A stretch of DNA of 38,348 nucleotides from Paenarthrobacter sp. Z7-10 (GCF_026932795.1 NZ_JADPVH010000039.1:1-38348), one strand, 5' to 3'. Shown: positions 1-8,653, numbered from the stretch's first letter. The notes: generated by a model from the letters alone, not told the origin. A program made the numbers and translations.

Positions 1-117
1 ACGTTTCTTTGGATTGAAGGCTATTACAACACACGTCGCCGCCATTCAACGCTCGGCTATTTGACGCCAGCCGAAATTGAGTTAGGCTATAAATCTATTC
101 ACGAACTCGCGGCATAA
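1..117 (+). CDS. IS3-family transposase OrfB, C-terminal fragment
   Basis: Frame 1 is open from the first base to a TAA at 115-117 and encodes 38 residues. It contains YYNTRRRHSTLGYLTPAEIE, the signature just downstream of the last catalytic glutamate in the DDE (rve) domain of IS3-family transposases. This part of the protein completes the integrase fold that cuts and joins the element ends. The start, the other DDE residues and the frameshift region are outside the window, so activity cannot be assessed. The family assignment is firm. The IS3 subgroup is not determined. Confidence 0.85.
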   Translation, partial: TFLWIEGYYNTRRRHSTLGYLTPAEIELGYKSIHELAA

Positions 118-147
118 TCCCGAGTCCACAAAAACGGGAACACTCCA
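1..147 (+). mobile_element. Right end of an IS3-family insertion sequence (truncated by window)
   Basis: The window opens inside a transposase reading frame of the IS3 OrfB type. That frame stops at 117 and is followed by a likely terminal inverted repeat at about 123-147, which reads GTCCACAAAAACGGGAACAC and ends in TCCA. IS3 elements usually carry the stop codon just inside the right repeat, and this layout matches. The left end, OrfA and most of OrfB lie outside the window, so completeness, the exact outer border and target duplication cannot be judged. AT content here is visibly higher than in the flanking DNA, as expected for a transferred element. Confidence 0.75.
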
Positions 148-221
148 CTCGGCCGTTCCAGGTCGAGGCAAGTCCCCGCCCGGAACTACTCCGACAGCGG
201 CCAGCTGCCAGAGGCGACCTG

Positions 222-830
222 CTATGGCCGGCGGGGATCCGCACGCTTGGGACCGTCCTGGTCTTCCACACGCCGGCCCGTGCTTTCCACACCGCCATTG
301 TCGCGGTCGTTGTCATCGTTGATGGATGGATTCAGGCGTCCGGCGCCGTCGTCGTTGTCATCGTTGATGGGTCGGTTCACGCGTGCCGCACCGTCGTCGT
401 CGTCGTTGATGGATCGATTCGTGCGCCCGGTGCCATTCCGCCCATCCATATCCGCGGGCGGGCTGGCATCCCCCGCCTGCGCGCGGCGTCGGCCGGCGGA
501 ATCCACGTCCGGATCCAGCCTGTCTGCCTCCCGCATGCGGTCATCGGTGCGCGACCGAACAGTTTGAGCGTCCTCCTGACGGCTGCCCGCCTCACGCCGC
601 AGACGCTGGGCGTCCACTTCCGCCTGCTTCGCGTCGGCATCCGCCCGGGCCGCCTTCGCCTCGCTGTCCCGGGCCCCGATCTCCTCTTCCTCGGCGCTCT
701 GCCGCAGTTCGCCGGCCCGCCGCCGGTTGGACTCCACCTTCCGCTTCCGGCCAAAGAAGATCAGCAGGCCAATAATGATGAGCACAACGACGACGACGAC
801 GATAATCCAGATCAATGCGGTTGTATCCAT
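222..830 (-). CDS. Membrane-anchored charged protein with acidic repeats, function unknown
   Basis: This encodes 202 residues. I chose the ATG at 828-830 because an AAAGAGG ribosome-binding site lies a few bases upstream; an upstream in-frame start at 872 would add 14 unlikely residues. Residues about 5-27 form one hydrophobic membrane segment (IIVVVVVVLIIIGLLIFFG) followed by a basic KRK stop-transfer cluster, so the rest is probably cytoplasmic. Residues about 35-110 are Glu/Ala/Arg-rich and probably coiled coil. The C-terminal third carries three imperfect repeats of about 14-15 residues built on SINDD/PINDD with Asp runs. I do not recognise a family. The architecture resembles small actinobacterial envelope or stress proteins with one N-terminal anchor. 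The neighbours are an IS end and a tRNA, so context gives no function. The unbroken frame and good RBS support a real gene. Confidence 0.65.
   Translation of the reverse strand: MDTTALIWIIVVVVVVLIIIGLLIFFGRKRKVESNRRRAGELRQSAEEEEIGARDSEAKAARADADAKQAEVDAQRLRREAGSRQEDAQTVRSRTDDRMREADRLDPDVDSAGRRRAQAGDASPPADMDGRNGTGRTNRSINDDDDGAARVNRPINDDNDDGAGRLNPSINDDNDRDNGGVESTGRRVEDQDGPKRADPRRP
300..425. repeat. Imperfect tandem repeat of about 45 bp in the gene at 222-830
   Basis: Three imperfect copies share the core TCGTTGATGG (near 316-325, 361-370 and 403-412), each preceded by runs of GTC/TCG triplets. The repeats encode the Ser/Pro-Ile-Asn-Asp-Asp blocks of the protein. Spacing is roughly 42-45 bp, a multiple of three, so copy-number change would keep the frame. 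Confidence 0.7.
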
Positions 831-1130
831 TGGAACCGGCCTCTTTTCCTTAGACCACGACAGTGGTACCACCAGTAAACCGCAGAAGCCACACCGATAC
901 TATGGGGCCAGCTGGTTGGTTGACCTTGAATACGCGTCATGCAATGGATGGGATGGCACGGGTCGTACGCAACGACCTGCCGTCCGCTGTCAGCAGTGTT
1001 CAAGAATCGGTATGAACGGCTGTTCACAGCTAAGGGAACCGGTACGCTGAGTGGCTTCGTAGCGGATCAGTGCCCGGGTGGCCCTTCCGTTCGTCAATAA
1101 TCCACTGCGGAACGCGCCGGTCCAAACGGC
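831..1130. other. Intergenic region with no gene seen
   Basis: This stretch separates the anchored charged protein (start at 830) from the tRNA-Ala terminator. Short frames cross it on both strands, but none has a convincing RBS or protein-like composition. It should hold the promoter of the gene at 222-830. I cannot identify clear -35 and -10 boxes. Confidence 0.5.
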
Positions 1131-1180
1131 AAAAAGAAATCCACCGGAGCTCGCGGTTTCCCTTGAGTTCCGGTGGATTT
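1131..1180 (-). terminator. Rho-independent terminator of tRNA-Ala
   Basis: A perfect 12-bp stem is formed by AAATCCACCGGA (1137-1148) and TCCGGTGGATTT (1169-1180) around a 20-nt loop. On the minus strand the stem is followed by CTTTTT. It begins directly after the tRNA CCA end, so it terminates tRNA-Ala and any readthrough from gpgP. Confidence 0.85.
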
Positions 1181-1257
<77 letters not shown>

Positions 1258-1425
1258 AAACTATCTTCAAACTATGCTGCCAAAACCTTGGTTTCCCGCC
1301 GTTCCGAGGCAACTTGTCAATCTTAGAACAGGGATTCCCAGTTGCCAAATCGGCTGGCTCCAGGCCGGTGATCCGCGGATTTCAACGATTGAAAGACCCG
1401 ATGCCGGGCGCGGGGGCCGGGAAGC

Positions 1426-2214
1426 TCAGCCTTCCTGCACGGTGGCTGGCTCGGGTAAAGTGCCGGCGTTGTGCTCCGTCAACTTCCAGCGTATCTGCGT
1501 CGCCGCAGCTGCATCAGCAGGCCGGCCGACGTCCCCGGCCCCGATGTCTGTCACTTCGACTCCAACGGCATGGATCAACTGCCCGGGGGCCGTCTCCTCG
1601 AACGCCAACTCTTCCACGACGGACCAGTTGCAATTGGCGAGGCCCGAAAGTGCCTGCCAGTTCTGGTACGGCAACCCAAGCAGGCGGGCTATGCCTACTC
1701 GTGCCGAACCGCCATGTGTAGCCAGCACAAGTGTTCCATCCGACGGGAGCGTTGACAGGGAGTCCAGGACCGCTGCCCGCATGCGTTCGCCTACCTCCAC
1801 CCTGGTCTCTCCACCGCCCGCGCGCACCAAGGCGTCGTCCTGGCGCCAGCGCAACATGTCCCCTGGATAGCGTTGACCGATCTCCTCGAAGGTCAAACCT
1901 TCCCAGGACCCCGCGAACGTTTCCCGAAGGCGCTGATCCGTGTCCACCTGCAAGCCCGTCAGGTTGGCTAAGGCAGTGGCGGTGTCCCGGGCGCGGGCAA
2001 GGTCAGAGGAGAGAATCCGGGTAGGACCCACGGCGGCCAGCAGAGCGGCGGATTTGTCCGCCTGGGCCCGGCCGGTGTCATCGAGGTCAATGTCCGTTTG
2101 GCCTTGAAATCGGCCTGCAGCGTTCCAGCTGGTCCGCCCGTGCCGCCAAAAAATGATCCGCCGCCGCCCGACCGGAGGTCCGGCCAGGACGGAGGCAAAG
2201 GCTGAAGCGCTCAC
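1426..2214 (-). CDS. gpgP: Histidine phosphatase family protein, likely glucosyl-3-phosphoglycerate phosphatase
   Basis: This 262-residue protein has the histidine phosphatase (phosphoglycerate mutase-like) fold. The catalytic RHG is at residues 24-26 (WRHGRTSWN), a proton-donor glutamate lies in RLRET near 98, and the second active-site histidine is H167 in LATHGG. Such enzymes remove phosphate through a phosphohistidine intermediate. The M. tuberculosis gene in the same position, next to rsfS and nadD, is Rv2419c (GpgP), which dephosphorylates glucosyl-3-phosphoglycerate in polymethylated glucan synthesis. Substrate here is inferred from that synteny; a generic phosphatase cannot be excluded. 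The GTG start overlaps the rsfS stop by 4 bp (GTGA), indicating translational coupling at the end of the operon. The C-terminal 60 residues beyond the core are less conserved. Confidence 0.8.
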   Translation of the reverse strand: MSASAFASVLAGPPVGRRRIIFWRHGRTSWNAAGRFQGQTDIDLDDTGRAQADKSAALLAAVGPTRILSSDLARARDTATALANLTGLQVDTDQRLRETFAGSWEGLTFEEIGQRYPGDMLRWRQDDALVRAGGGETRVEVGERMRAAVLDSLSTLPSDGTLVLATHGGSARVGIARLLGLPYQNWQALSGLANCNWSVVEELAFEETAPGQLIHAVGVEVTDIGAGDVGRPADAAAATQIRWKLTEHNAGTLPEPATVQEG

Positions 2215-2621
2215 TGCTCCGGAGATGCCGGCTGTTCGCCCTGTTTGGCCGACGCGTCCACTTCATCAAGCTGAAGGTCAATGACCGGGCAGTCATTCCA
2301 GAGCCGTTCCAGGGCGTAGAAAACGCGGTCTTCCTCATGCTGAACGTGGATCACGACTTCGACGTAATCCAGCAGTACCCAGCGGCCTTCCGAACGACCC
2401 TCCCGCCGGACGGGCCGCAGGTTCGTTTTATGCAGTTCCTCTTCGATGCCGTCGACAATGGCGTTCACCTGCCGTTCGCTCGGAGCCGAGGCCACCAGGA
2501 AGATGTCGGTGATAGCCAGCCGGTCGCTGACATCGAGGGCAATAATGTCCTGGGCGATCTTTGCAGAGGCTGCGCGGGCAGCCGCGCGGGCGATCGCGAT
2601 GGATGTTTCTGTAGCTGTCAC
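2211..2621 (-). CDS. rsfS: Ribosome silencing factor RsfS
   Basis: This encodes 136 residues, the usual length for the RsfS/Iojap/DUF143 family. RsfS binds ribosomal protein L14 on the 50S subunit and blocks subunit joining when nutrients are low. Conserved family stretches are visible: DIIALDVSDRLAITDIFLVA, SERQVNAIVDGIEE and the region RWVLLDYVEVVIHV leading to FYALERLW. The start is a GTG at 2619-2621 with GAAGGAAA upstream; an in-frame extension to 2726 would be non-homologous. It sits in the classical nadD-rsfS neighbourhood, with one extra membrane-protein gene between the two. It overlaps gpgP by 4 bp. Confidence 0.93.
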   Translation of the reverse strand: MTATETSIAIARAAARAASAKIAQDIIALDVSDRLAITDIFLVASAPSERQVNAIVDGIEEELHKTNLRPVRREGRSEGRWVLLDYVEVVIHVQHEEDRVFYALERLWNDCPVIDLQLDEVDASAKQGEQPASPEQ

Positions 2622-2650
2622 TGGTTTCCTTCGTCGTTGGATGGCATGGC

Positions 2651-3394
2651 CTAATGAACCATTTCCGTAATAATCAAGGTCAGCCCTGCGATCAGAGCCA
2701 AAACGCCGACGACCACAACTCCCCATTGGATCGCCCGGCTTCGGCGCACGCGGCCCAACCCGGCTGTGACTGCGTCCAGGGGCTCCAGCCCGTGGGCACT
2801 TTCGGCCGCAAGGGGCGGCATCTCGCTGTCCTTTTCGGTGCTGAGCGCTGGTTGCGGGACCACGGGGATGTGCGAGGTGGTGGGCTGTCGTGGGACCGGC
2901 CGGTCAATCCCGGGAATGTGGATGAATGCCGGCGGAGTGAGCATCGCGAGGTTGTGTGCGGCGGCGGGGTCACTGGCCGGAGCCGTGTTGGCGCTCGGGT
3001 CGGCCGCGGTCGCCGCAGGAATCGGCGCCTGCCGATTCAGGACGGCCGCCCGTGCCGCCAAGGCCTGCTGCTGGGCCAGTACTTCAGGGTCCACCATCAG
3101 CGGATTCTCGTTGGGGACATCGGGAAGACTGGAAATCTGGTCCCGCGCGCTGGCGAGGAAGTCGGCGCGGGCGCCGCTGTCGTTATTGGCGCCGCTGTCG
3201 TTATTGGCGCCGCTGTCGTTATTGGCGCCGCGGGCGGACAAATCCAGCCGCGAGACACCCGGAGCGCTGGCCGTTCCAGTGCCGGTCGGCAGCAGTGCCC
3301 GGCGCGGGGCGCTGGCGGGCGCGGCAGTGCCGGGGGCGTCCACTGGCCGGTCGGTGGCCCGGCGGCGGCCGCTCACTGCTTCTTCATTGCTCAT
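2651..3394 (-). CDS. Predicted tail-anchored protein of unknown function between nadD and rsfS
   Basis: This encodes 247 residues. The first 220 or so are Ala/Pro/Ser-rich and look disordered. The only membrane segment is at the extreme C terminus (about residues 223-244, WGVVVVGVLALIAGLTLIIT), preceded by basic RVRRSR, so a cytoplasmic N-terminal domain held by a C-terminal tail anchor is predicted. Residues 56-74 hold three copies of GANNDS. I do not recognise a family. A short segment near residues 90-120 (ISSLPDVPNENPLMVDPEVLA) looks more ordered and may be the conserved part. The start ATG lies 7 bp after the nadD stop, so it belongs to the nadD-rsfS operon. Its location suggests a housekeeping or ribosome-linked role, but no function can be assigned. 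Confidence 0.75.
   Translation of the reverse strand: MSNEEAVSGRRRATDRPVDAPGTAAPASAPRRALLPTGTGTASAPGVSRLDLSARGANNDSGANNDSGANNDSGARADFLASARDQISSLPDVPNENPLMVDPEVLAQQQALAARAAVLNRQAPIPAATAADPSANTAPASDPAAAHNLAMLTPPAFIHIPGIDRPVPRQPTTSHIPVVPQPALSTEKDSEMPPLAAESAHGLEPLDAVTAGLGRVRRSRAIQWGVVVVGVLALIAGLTLIITEMVH
3171..3230. repeat. Exact 18-bp tandem repeat, 3.3 copies, in coding sequence
   Basis: The unit GCGCCGCTGTCGTTATTG occurs three times without mismatch at 3171-3188, 3189-3206 and 3207-3224, followed by a 6-bp partial copy. It encodes the GANNDS repeats of the tail-anchored protein. Exact identity implies recent expansion, and the unit length keeps the frame. Confidence 0.95.
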
Positions 3395-3401
3395 CTGGTG
3401 C

Positions 3402-4127
3402 TCATTCGGTACTGAAACTTACTTCTTCGCCGGCTCCACCCGGAGCGGGCTGCGGCTGCACGTACAGGCGGTACTTGGCGATGTACTGCACCACCCCGTC
3501 CGGGACGAGGTACCAGACCGGATTGTGCTCTTGCACGCGGTCACGGCAATCCGTGGACGAAATGGACATCGCCGGGACTTCCAACAAACTTACGTCGGAG
3601 CGGCCCATGCCGTCGAGCACATGGCCGGGGCGCGTCACGCCGACGAAATGCGCCAGCGACCACAGCTCATCGTTGTCCTTCCATGACATGATCTGCGCCA
3701 TGGCATCCGCGCCGGTGATGAAGTACAGGTCGGCTTCAGGACGCATCCGGCGCAAATCGCGCAGTGTGTCGATGGTGAAGGTCGGACCGGGGCGGTCGAT
3801 GTCCACTCTGCTGACGGTAAACCGCGGGTTGGAGGCGGTAGCGATCACTGTCATGAGGTAGCGGTGCTCAGCGGCGCTGACCTCCCGTTGGGACTTTTGC
3901 CACGGCTCGCCGGTGGGAACAAAGACCACCTCGTCGAGATCAAAGACGGCTGCCACTTCACTGGCGGCCACCAAGTGGCCATGGTGTATCGGGTCAAAGG
4001 TGCCGCCCATGACACCCAGCCGGAACCGGCGGGCGCCGGGATGCCGGCCCTGCGGCAGGTGCTGCGCCGCCCTCGAAACGACGGGTGCCTCAGGAATGGG
4101 AAATCTCTTCAGCCTGGCCGTGGTCAT
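3402..4127 (-). CDS. nadD: Nicotinate-nucleotide adenylyltransferase
   Basis: NadD joins nicotinate mononucleotide and ATP to form nicotinate adenine dinucleotide in NAD synthesis. The nucleotidyltransferase signature [11 protein letters not shown] lies near the N terminus and the C-terminal SISST..R motif is present ([11 protein letters not shown]). The start is uncertain. The first beta strand (RLGVMGG) must be included, so the internal ATG of VMGG is too late. The nearest upstream ATG is at 4125-4127, giving 241 residues with a 36-residue leader and no clear SD. Longer in-frame starts exist at 4166 and 4214. With any of these the gene overlaps the preceding small membrane-protein gene (stop at 4090), which suggests coupled translation. 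The function is secure; the start is not. Confidence 0.9.
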   Translation of the reverse strand: MTTARLKRFPIPEAPVVSRAAQHLPQGRHPGARRFRLGVMGGTFDPIHHGHLVAASEVAAVFDLDEVVFVPTGEPWQKSQREVSAAEHRYLMTVIATASNPRFTVSRVDIDRPGPTFTIDTLRDLRRMRPEADLYFITGADAMAQIMSWKDNDELWSLAHFVGVTRPGHVLDGMGRSDVSLLEVPAMSISSTDCRDRVQEHNPVWYLVPDGVVQYIAKYRLYVQPQPAPGGAGEEVSFSTE

Positions 4128-4335
4128 GCTTGTTGGTGTGCTGGCGGTGCGGATCGGCGCTTTCATCCACGGGCTCGTGCCGGTTTCCCATATTGCTGAA
4201 TGACATACAGACAAACATCAGCACCAACAGGATGCCGAAGATGACCACGCCGAACATCCACCAAGGCATGAACAACGGCGCCTTTTCTTCGGTTTCAGCG
4301 GCGATGATGGCGGCGCCGGCAAGCTGGGTCAGCAT
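4090..4335 (-). CDS. Small single-pass membrane protein of unknown function
   Basis: This encodes 81 residues with an ATG at 4333-4335 preceded by AGGGGA at good spacing. Residues about 23-46 form one strongly hydrophobic segment ([20 protein letters not shown]), followed by a hydrophilic His/Asp/Glu-rich tail ([20 protein letters not shown]). Small proteins of this kind often precede nadD in Arthrobacter relatives, as far as I recall, but no function is known to me. It lies between proA and nadD on the same strand and overlaps nadD by 38 bp with the start I chose. The His-rich tail could bind metal, but that is only a composition-based guess. Confidence 0.75.
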   Translation of the reverse strand: MLTQLAGAAIIAAETEEKAPLFMPWWMFGVVIFGILLVLMFVCMSFSNMGNRHEPVDESADPHRQHTNKHDHGQAEEISHS

Positions 4336-4453
4336 GGTTTTCCCCTAAGTCCTCAGATGAGCGTCGTATCAGAAGCGCACCGATGGTTATCAGTTGTGGA
4401 TTCGCTCTAATGCTACGCGAAACCGGACTGTACTGGCGCGCCAGCCGCGCCGC

Positions 4454-5752
4454 TCAGCCGCGGATGTGCCCGTCACCGCGTACGATCCACTTGGTGGTGG
4501 TCAGTTCCTGCAGGCCCATCGGTCCGCGGGCATGCAGTTTCTGGGTCGAAATCCCCACTTCCGCCCCCAGTCCCATCTCGCCGCCGTCGGTGAAACGGGT
4601 AGAGGCATTCACCATCACGGCGGCCGAGTCCACCTCCGCGATAAAGCGCTCCGCATTGGCCAGGTCGTTGGTCACGATCGCTTCGGTGTGACCGGTGCTC
4701 CAACGCCGGATGTGCGCCATCGCCTCATCCAAGGAGTCGACGACGGCGACGGCGAGGTCCAGGTCCATGTATTCCCGTCCCCAGTCCTCCTCGGTGGCGC
4801 TCTGGGCCGCAATGCCCGCCGGCAATGCCGCCATGGCGCGGTCGTCCAGATGCAGCCGCACGTTGGCGGCATCGAGGGCGGCGAGGACGCCGGGAAGCAC
4901 CCCGGAGCCGGAATGAACCAGCAGGGTCTCCACCGTGTTGCAGACGCTGGGGCGCTGGGTCTTGGCATTGAGCACTATCTCTTCGGCCATCCGCGCATCC
5001 GCGCTGCGGTCCAGGAAGATGTGCACGTTGCCCTCGCCCGTTTCGATGACGGGCACGCTTGAGTTGTTCAGCACCGTCTGAATGAGCTCACGGCCGCCGC
5101 GGGGAATCAGCAGGTCAACGTGGCCGCGGGCGCGCATCAGGGCGTCCGCTCCGGCCCGGCCATATTCGTCCACGCTTTGTACGGCATCCGGGGGCAGCGA
5201 GACGGCTGCCAAGGCTGAACGCAGCACCTGCACCAATGCCTGGTTGGTCTGCGCTGCCGCAGTGCCACCGCGCAGGATCACGGCGTTGCCGCTCTTGAGT
5301 GCCAGCGAGGCAATGTCGACGCCGACGTTGGGTCGCGCTTCGTAGATGGCGGCCACCACGCCGATGGGCACGTGGACCTGGCGCAGCCGCAATCCGTTCG
5401 GCAACGTCTGTCCGCGCACCACCTGCCCCACGGGGTCCGGCTGGGCCACCAGGTTCTCCAGCGCCTGCGCCAGCGAACGGATCCGCGGCTCGGTCAACGT
5501 TAGCCGGTCCAGCAGCGCGGTACTCGTTCCCGACGCGCGGGCCGCCGCCAGGTCAAGGGCATTGGCAGCCAGCACGTCATCGCGCGCCGCCAGCAGGGCG
5601 GCCGCGATCGCCTCCAACGCGGCGTCTTTCTCCGCCCGCGTTGCGCGGGCCATATGCCTGGATGCCAGCCGGGCCCGGTCAGTGATGCCGCGTACGGCAG
5701 CCGCCACGTCACTTCGGGAGGCGGAATCCCGCTGCACAGCCAGCTCAGTCAT
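4454..5752 (-). CDS. proA: Glutamate-5-semialdehyde dehydrogenase (gamma-glutamyl phosphate reductase)
   Basis: ProA reduces gamma-glutamyl phosphate to glutamate-5-semialdehyde with NADPH, the second step of proline synthesis. The protein has 432 residues, normal for the family, with the aldehyde dehydrogenase fold. The catalytic cysteine is C271 in RPSVCNTVETLLV. The conserved PIGVVAAIYEARPNV (about residues 129-143) and NASTRFTDGGEMGLGAEVGI (near the C terminus) are typical of ProA. It starts with ATG 25 bp after the proB stop, so proB and proA form the usual pair. The intergenic gap to the next gene (about 118 bp) may hold a promoter for the nadD group. Confidence 0.97.
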   Translation of the reverse strand: MTELAVQRDSASRSDVAAAVRGITDRARLASRHMARATRAEKDAALEAIAAALLAARDDVLAANALDLAAARASGTSTALLDRLTLTEPRIRSLAQALENLVAQPDPVGQVVRGQTLPNGLRLRQVHVPIGVVAAIYEARPNVGVDIASLALKSGNAVILRGGTAAAQTNQALVQVLRSALAAVSLPPDAVQSVDEYGRAGADALMRARGHVDLLIPRGGRELIQTVLNNSSVPVIETGEGNVHIFLDRSADARMAEEIVLNAKTQRPSVCNTVETLLVHSGSGVLPGVLAALDAANVRLHLDDRAMAALPAGIAAQSATEEDWGREYMDLDLAVAVVDSLDEAMAHIRRWSTGHTEAIVTNDLANAERFIAEVDSAAVMVNASTRFTDGGEMGLGAEVGISTQKLHARGPMGLQELTTTKWIVRGDGHIRG

Positions 5753-5777
5753 GAAGCAAGCTTAGGTCAATTCCGCC

Positions 5778-7025
5778 CTAAACGAGCACCAGATCATCGA
5801 CATGAACGACTTCGCGTTCATACTCGCGGCCCAATGCTCCGGCCAGTTCCTTAGTCCCGCGTCCGAGCATTTGAGGCAGTTCCGCCGCGGCATATCCGAC
5901 CAGCCCGCGGGCGATGACTCCGCCGTGCGGATCGGTCAGTTCCACCGCGTCCCCCGCCTCGAAGCTGCCCGCAACGGCCGTGATGCCCGCCGGCAGCAGC
6001 GACCGGTGCCGCTCCCGGATTGCCGTCACCGCGCCGTCGTCGAGCGTCAGAGATCCGTGGATATCCGCCAGGTGGGCCAGCCAGAGCAGCCGGACCGGAC
6101 GCCGGACGCCTGTGACGCTGAACCAGGTGCCCACATCCTCGCCCGCCAGCGCTGCCGCAGCCTGCGCCGTGGAGGTTATCAGGGCCGGGATGCCGGTCCC
6201 GGCGGCGATGGTTGCCGCCTGCACCTTGGTGGCCATTCCGCCGGTGCCGGTGCCGGCCCGGCCAGTGCTGCCGATGCTTATCCCCTCCAGGTCCTGCGGG
6301 CCAGCGATGCCAACGATCCGGCGGGCACCGTCGGCGGGGGGACCGTCATACAGTGCGTCGACGTCGGAGAGCAGCACCAGTGCCTCGGCCTTGGCCAAAT
6401 GGGCCACCAGAGCCGCCAGCCGGTCGTTGTCGCCGAACCGGATTTCATGCGTGGCCACCGTGTCATTTTCGTTAACAATGGGAACCACGCCAAGCTGCAG
6501 CAGCCGTTCCAGGGCTCGATTGGCGTTGCTGTGCTGCGACCGCCGGGTCAGGTCTTCGGCCGTCAACAGGACCTGTCCCACGGTGATTCCGTGCGCCGCA
6601 AACGCCTGTGTATACCGCGCCATCAGCAAACCCTGCCCGACGCTGGCTGCGGCCTGCTGGGTGGCAAGGTCCTTTGGCCGCCGGGCCAGTCCCAGGGGTG
6701 CCAAGCCAGCCGCGATGGCGCCAGAGGAAACCAGGATGACTTCCGCACCCTGAAGCCGCCGCGCGGCCAGCACATGAACCAGCGAGGTCAGGGCCGTGTC
6801 AGAGATGCCGCCAGCGAGCGTAGTCAGAGACGAGGACCCCACCTTGACCACAATGCGGCCGGCCGCGGCCAGCCCGGACCGGTCAAGGGCCTGATTGCGG
6901 CCGCGGTGAGGCTTCCCCGCTAATGATCCGGACGCCGTCAGGGACACCGGCCGCTGGGCCGCCGGTGCCGCGCCCGAACGGGACGTTCGGAGCGCGGCCG
7001 GAGACAGATCCCGCTCAGGCGTCAT
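5778..7025 (-). CDS. proB: Glutamate 5-kinase
   Basis: ProB phosphorylates glutamate to gamma-glutamyl phosphate, the feedback-inhibited first step of proline synthesis. The amino acid kinase domain begins at about residue 56 ([12 protein letters not shown]) and contains [31 protein letters not shown] and [11 protein letters not shown]-terminal PUA domain occupies about residues 320-405. The start chosen, ATG at 7023-7025, overlaps the obgE stop by 11 bp, consistent with coupling, but no SD is evident. It gives 415 residues, about 40 more than usual, because of an Ala/Ser/Arg-rich N-terminal extension of roughly 50 residues. A later start cannot be excluded. Confidence 0.95.
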   Translation of the reverse strand: MTPERDLSPAALRTSRSGAAPAAQRPVSLTASGSLAGKPHRGRNQALDRSGLAAAGRIVVKVGSSSLTTLAGGISDTALTSLVHVLAARRLQGAEVILVSSGAIAAGLAPLGLARRPKDLATQQAAASVGQGLLMARYTQAFAAHGITVGQVLLTAEDLTRRSQHSNANRALERLLQLGVVPIVNENDTVATHEIRFGDNDRLAALVAHLAKAEALVLLSDVDALYDGPPADGARRIVGIAGPQDLEGISIGSTGRAGTGTGGMATKVQAATIAAGTGIPALITSTAQAAAALAGEDVGTWFSVTGVRRPVRLLWLAHLADIHGSLTLDDGAVTAIRERHRSLLPAGITAVAGSFEAGDAVELTDPHGGVIARGLVGYAAAELPQMLGRGTKELAGALGREYEREVVHVDDLVLV

Positions 7026-8625
7026 CGCCGTCGTCGTCCGTACCAGTGGACTGGGCCAGCTGGCTTTCCCGCAATGGAGCCGCTTTGGTCCGCGGATCCG
7101 CCGGTTCGGTCCAGAAGCCGGACTTCCGCTCGGCCTCAAGTTCCACCCGCGTCGCCGCCCGGGCCTCCTTACGCTCGTCCTGCTCTTCGCGTTTCTGTGC
7201 GCGGGTGGGGCGATCGCCCATGTCCGCGAAACGGACGTCCGTTCCGCGCGGGGACGCGAGCAGTTCGGCACCACTCATCATGGTTGGCTCCCAATCGAAG
7301 ACCATGCCGTCGCCCTCGCCGATCACCACTGTCACGCCGGGCGTTGCACCGGCCTTGAACAGGCGATCCTCCACACCGAGCTTAGCCAGCCGGTCCGCGA
7401 GGTAGCCGACCGCCTCTTCGTTGTTGAAGTCCGTCTGCATGACCCAGCGCACCGGCTTTTCGCCGAGAATCCTGAACAGTGGTTCGAGGTTCTTCTCCTC
7501 GCGGCGGATCTTGAAGCCGCCGTCATTGACCGCGCGGGGCCGCAGCACCGGCGGGGTGATCTTGGGCGGCGCACTGAGAATCTCGGAGCGGGCTGCCTGG
7601 ACAATTTCCGCCATCGCGAAGCCCAGCTGGCGCAGGCCCTCATGGCTGACGGCCGACACCTCGAAGACCTTGTAGCCGCGGGATTCCAGGTCGCCTCGAA
7701 CAAATTCGGCCATTTCGCGGCCATCAGAGGTGTCGATCTTATTCAGTGCCACCAGTTTGGGACGCTGGGTCAGGGGCACCACCTCGCCGTCCACACCGGC
7801 GTAACTCATGTCCACGGCATACTTGTCCAGTTCCTGCTCAATGATGGCAAGGTCGCTGAGCGGGTCGCGGTCCGCTTCGAGCGCCGCACAGTCAAGCACA
7901 TGCACCAGTGCGGCGCAGCGCTCCACGTGCCGCAGGAAGTGATGGCCCAAGCCCTTGCCTTCGCTGGCACCCTCTATCAGGCCGGGCACGTCCGCAATGG
8001 TGAAACGCACCTCGCCGGCCTGCACGACACCCAGATTGGGAATCAGGGTGGTGAAGGGGTAGTCGGCGATTTTCGGACGTGCGGCGGACATGGCCGCAAT
8101 CAGCGATGACTTACCAGCCGAGGGAAAGCCGACCAGGGCGATGTCTGCGATGCTCTTTAGTTCCAGGACCACGTCCCGTGCTCCACCGGGGATACCCAGC
8201 AGCGCGAAGCCGGGCGCCTTTCGCTTCTGCGAAGACAGAGCGGCATTGCCCAGCCCGCCCTGTCCTCCGGCGGCGGCAACAAATTCCGTGCCTTCGCCCA
8301 CCAGGTCCGCCAGGACGGTGCCGTCCTTGGCCTTGACTACCGTTCCATCGGGGACTGACAGGATCAGGGTCTCGCCGTTCTTGCCGGCGCGCCAATCACC
8401 CATGCCCGGGCCGCCATTGCTGGCGTGCCGGTGCGGCGCATGGTGGTAATCCAGCAGCGTGGTCGTCTGCGCCGACACCCGCAGGATCACTGCGCCGCCG
8501 TCGCCGCCATCGCCGCCGTCGGGACCGCCCAAGGGCTTGAACTTTTCGCGTTTTACCGAGACGCAGCCATGACCACCCGACCCGCCGGATACGTGCAATA
8601 CAACCCGGTCAACAAAGCTGGCCAA
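7015..8625 (-). CDS. obgE: Obg family GTPase (ribosome assembly, stress)
   Basis: This essential GTPase acts in 50S maturation and stringent or stress control. The 536-residue protein has the glycine-rich Obg fold (1-158), the G domain (about 160-335; G1 [10 protein letters not shown]3 DVPG, G4 NKID, G5 SAVS) and an OCT domain (about 360-440). An acidic and basic C-terminal extension of about 90 residues ends in DDDGDDA. The start codon is TTG at 8623-8625, supported by GAGGAGA seven bases upstream. A TTG start on an essential gene probably lowers its translation. It follows rpmA and rplU, the conserved actinobacterial and general bacterial order, but a hairpin at 8682-8710 separates it from rpmA. 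Confidence 0.97.
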   Translation of the reverse strand: MASFVDRVVLHVSGGSGGHGCVSVKREKFKPLGGPDGGDGGDGGAVILRVSAQTTTLLDYHHAPHRHASNGGPGMGDWRAGKNGETLILSVPDGTVVKAKDGTVLADLVGEGTEFVAAAGGQGGLGNAALSSQKRKAPGFALLGIPGGARDVVLELKSIADIALVGFPSAGKSSLIAAMSAARPKIADYPFTTLIPNLGVVQAGEVRFTIADVPGLIEGASEGKGLGHHFLRHVERCAALVHVLDCAALEADRDPLSDLAIIEQELDKYAVDMSYAGVDGEVVPLTQRPKLVALNKIDTSDGREMAEFVRGDLESRGYKVFEVSAVSHEGLRQLGFAMAEIVQAARSEILSAPPKITPPVLRPRAVNDGGFKIRREEKNLEPLFRILGEKPVRWVMQTDFNNEEAVGYLADRLAKLGVEDRLFKAGATPGVTVVIGEGDGMVFDWEPTMMSGAELLASPRGTDVRFADMGDRPTRAQKREEQDERKEARAATRVELEAERKSGFWTEPADPRTKAAPLRESQLAQSTGTDDDGDDA

Positions 8626-8653
8626 TGGATTCTCCTCTAGTAAAACAAGCTGT

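Noticed and set aside
2654-3686. Overlapping plus-strand frames opposite the tail-anchored gene and nadD
   Set aside because: They have no conserved motifs. The minus-strand frames have operon spacing and, for nadD, family signatures.
5802-6923. A 373-codon open frame on the plus strand
   Set aside because: It is antisense to proB, with no domain, no RBS and an atypical composition.
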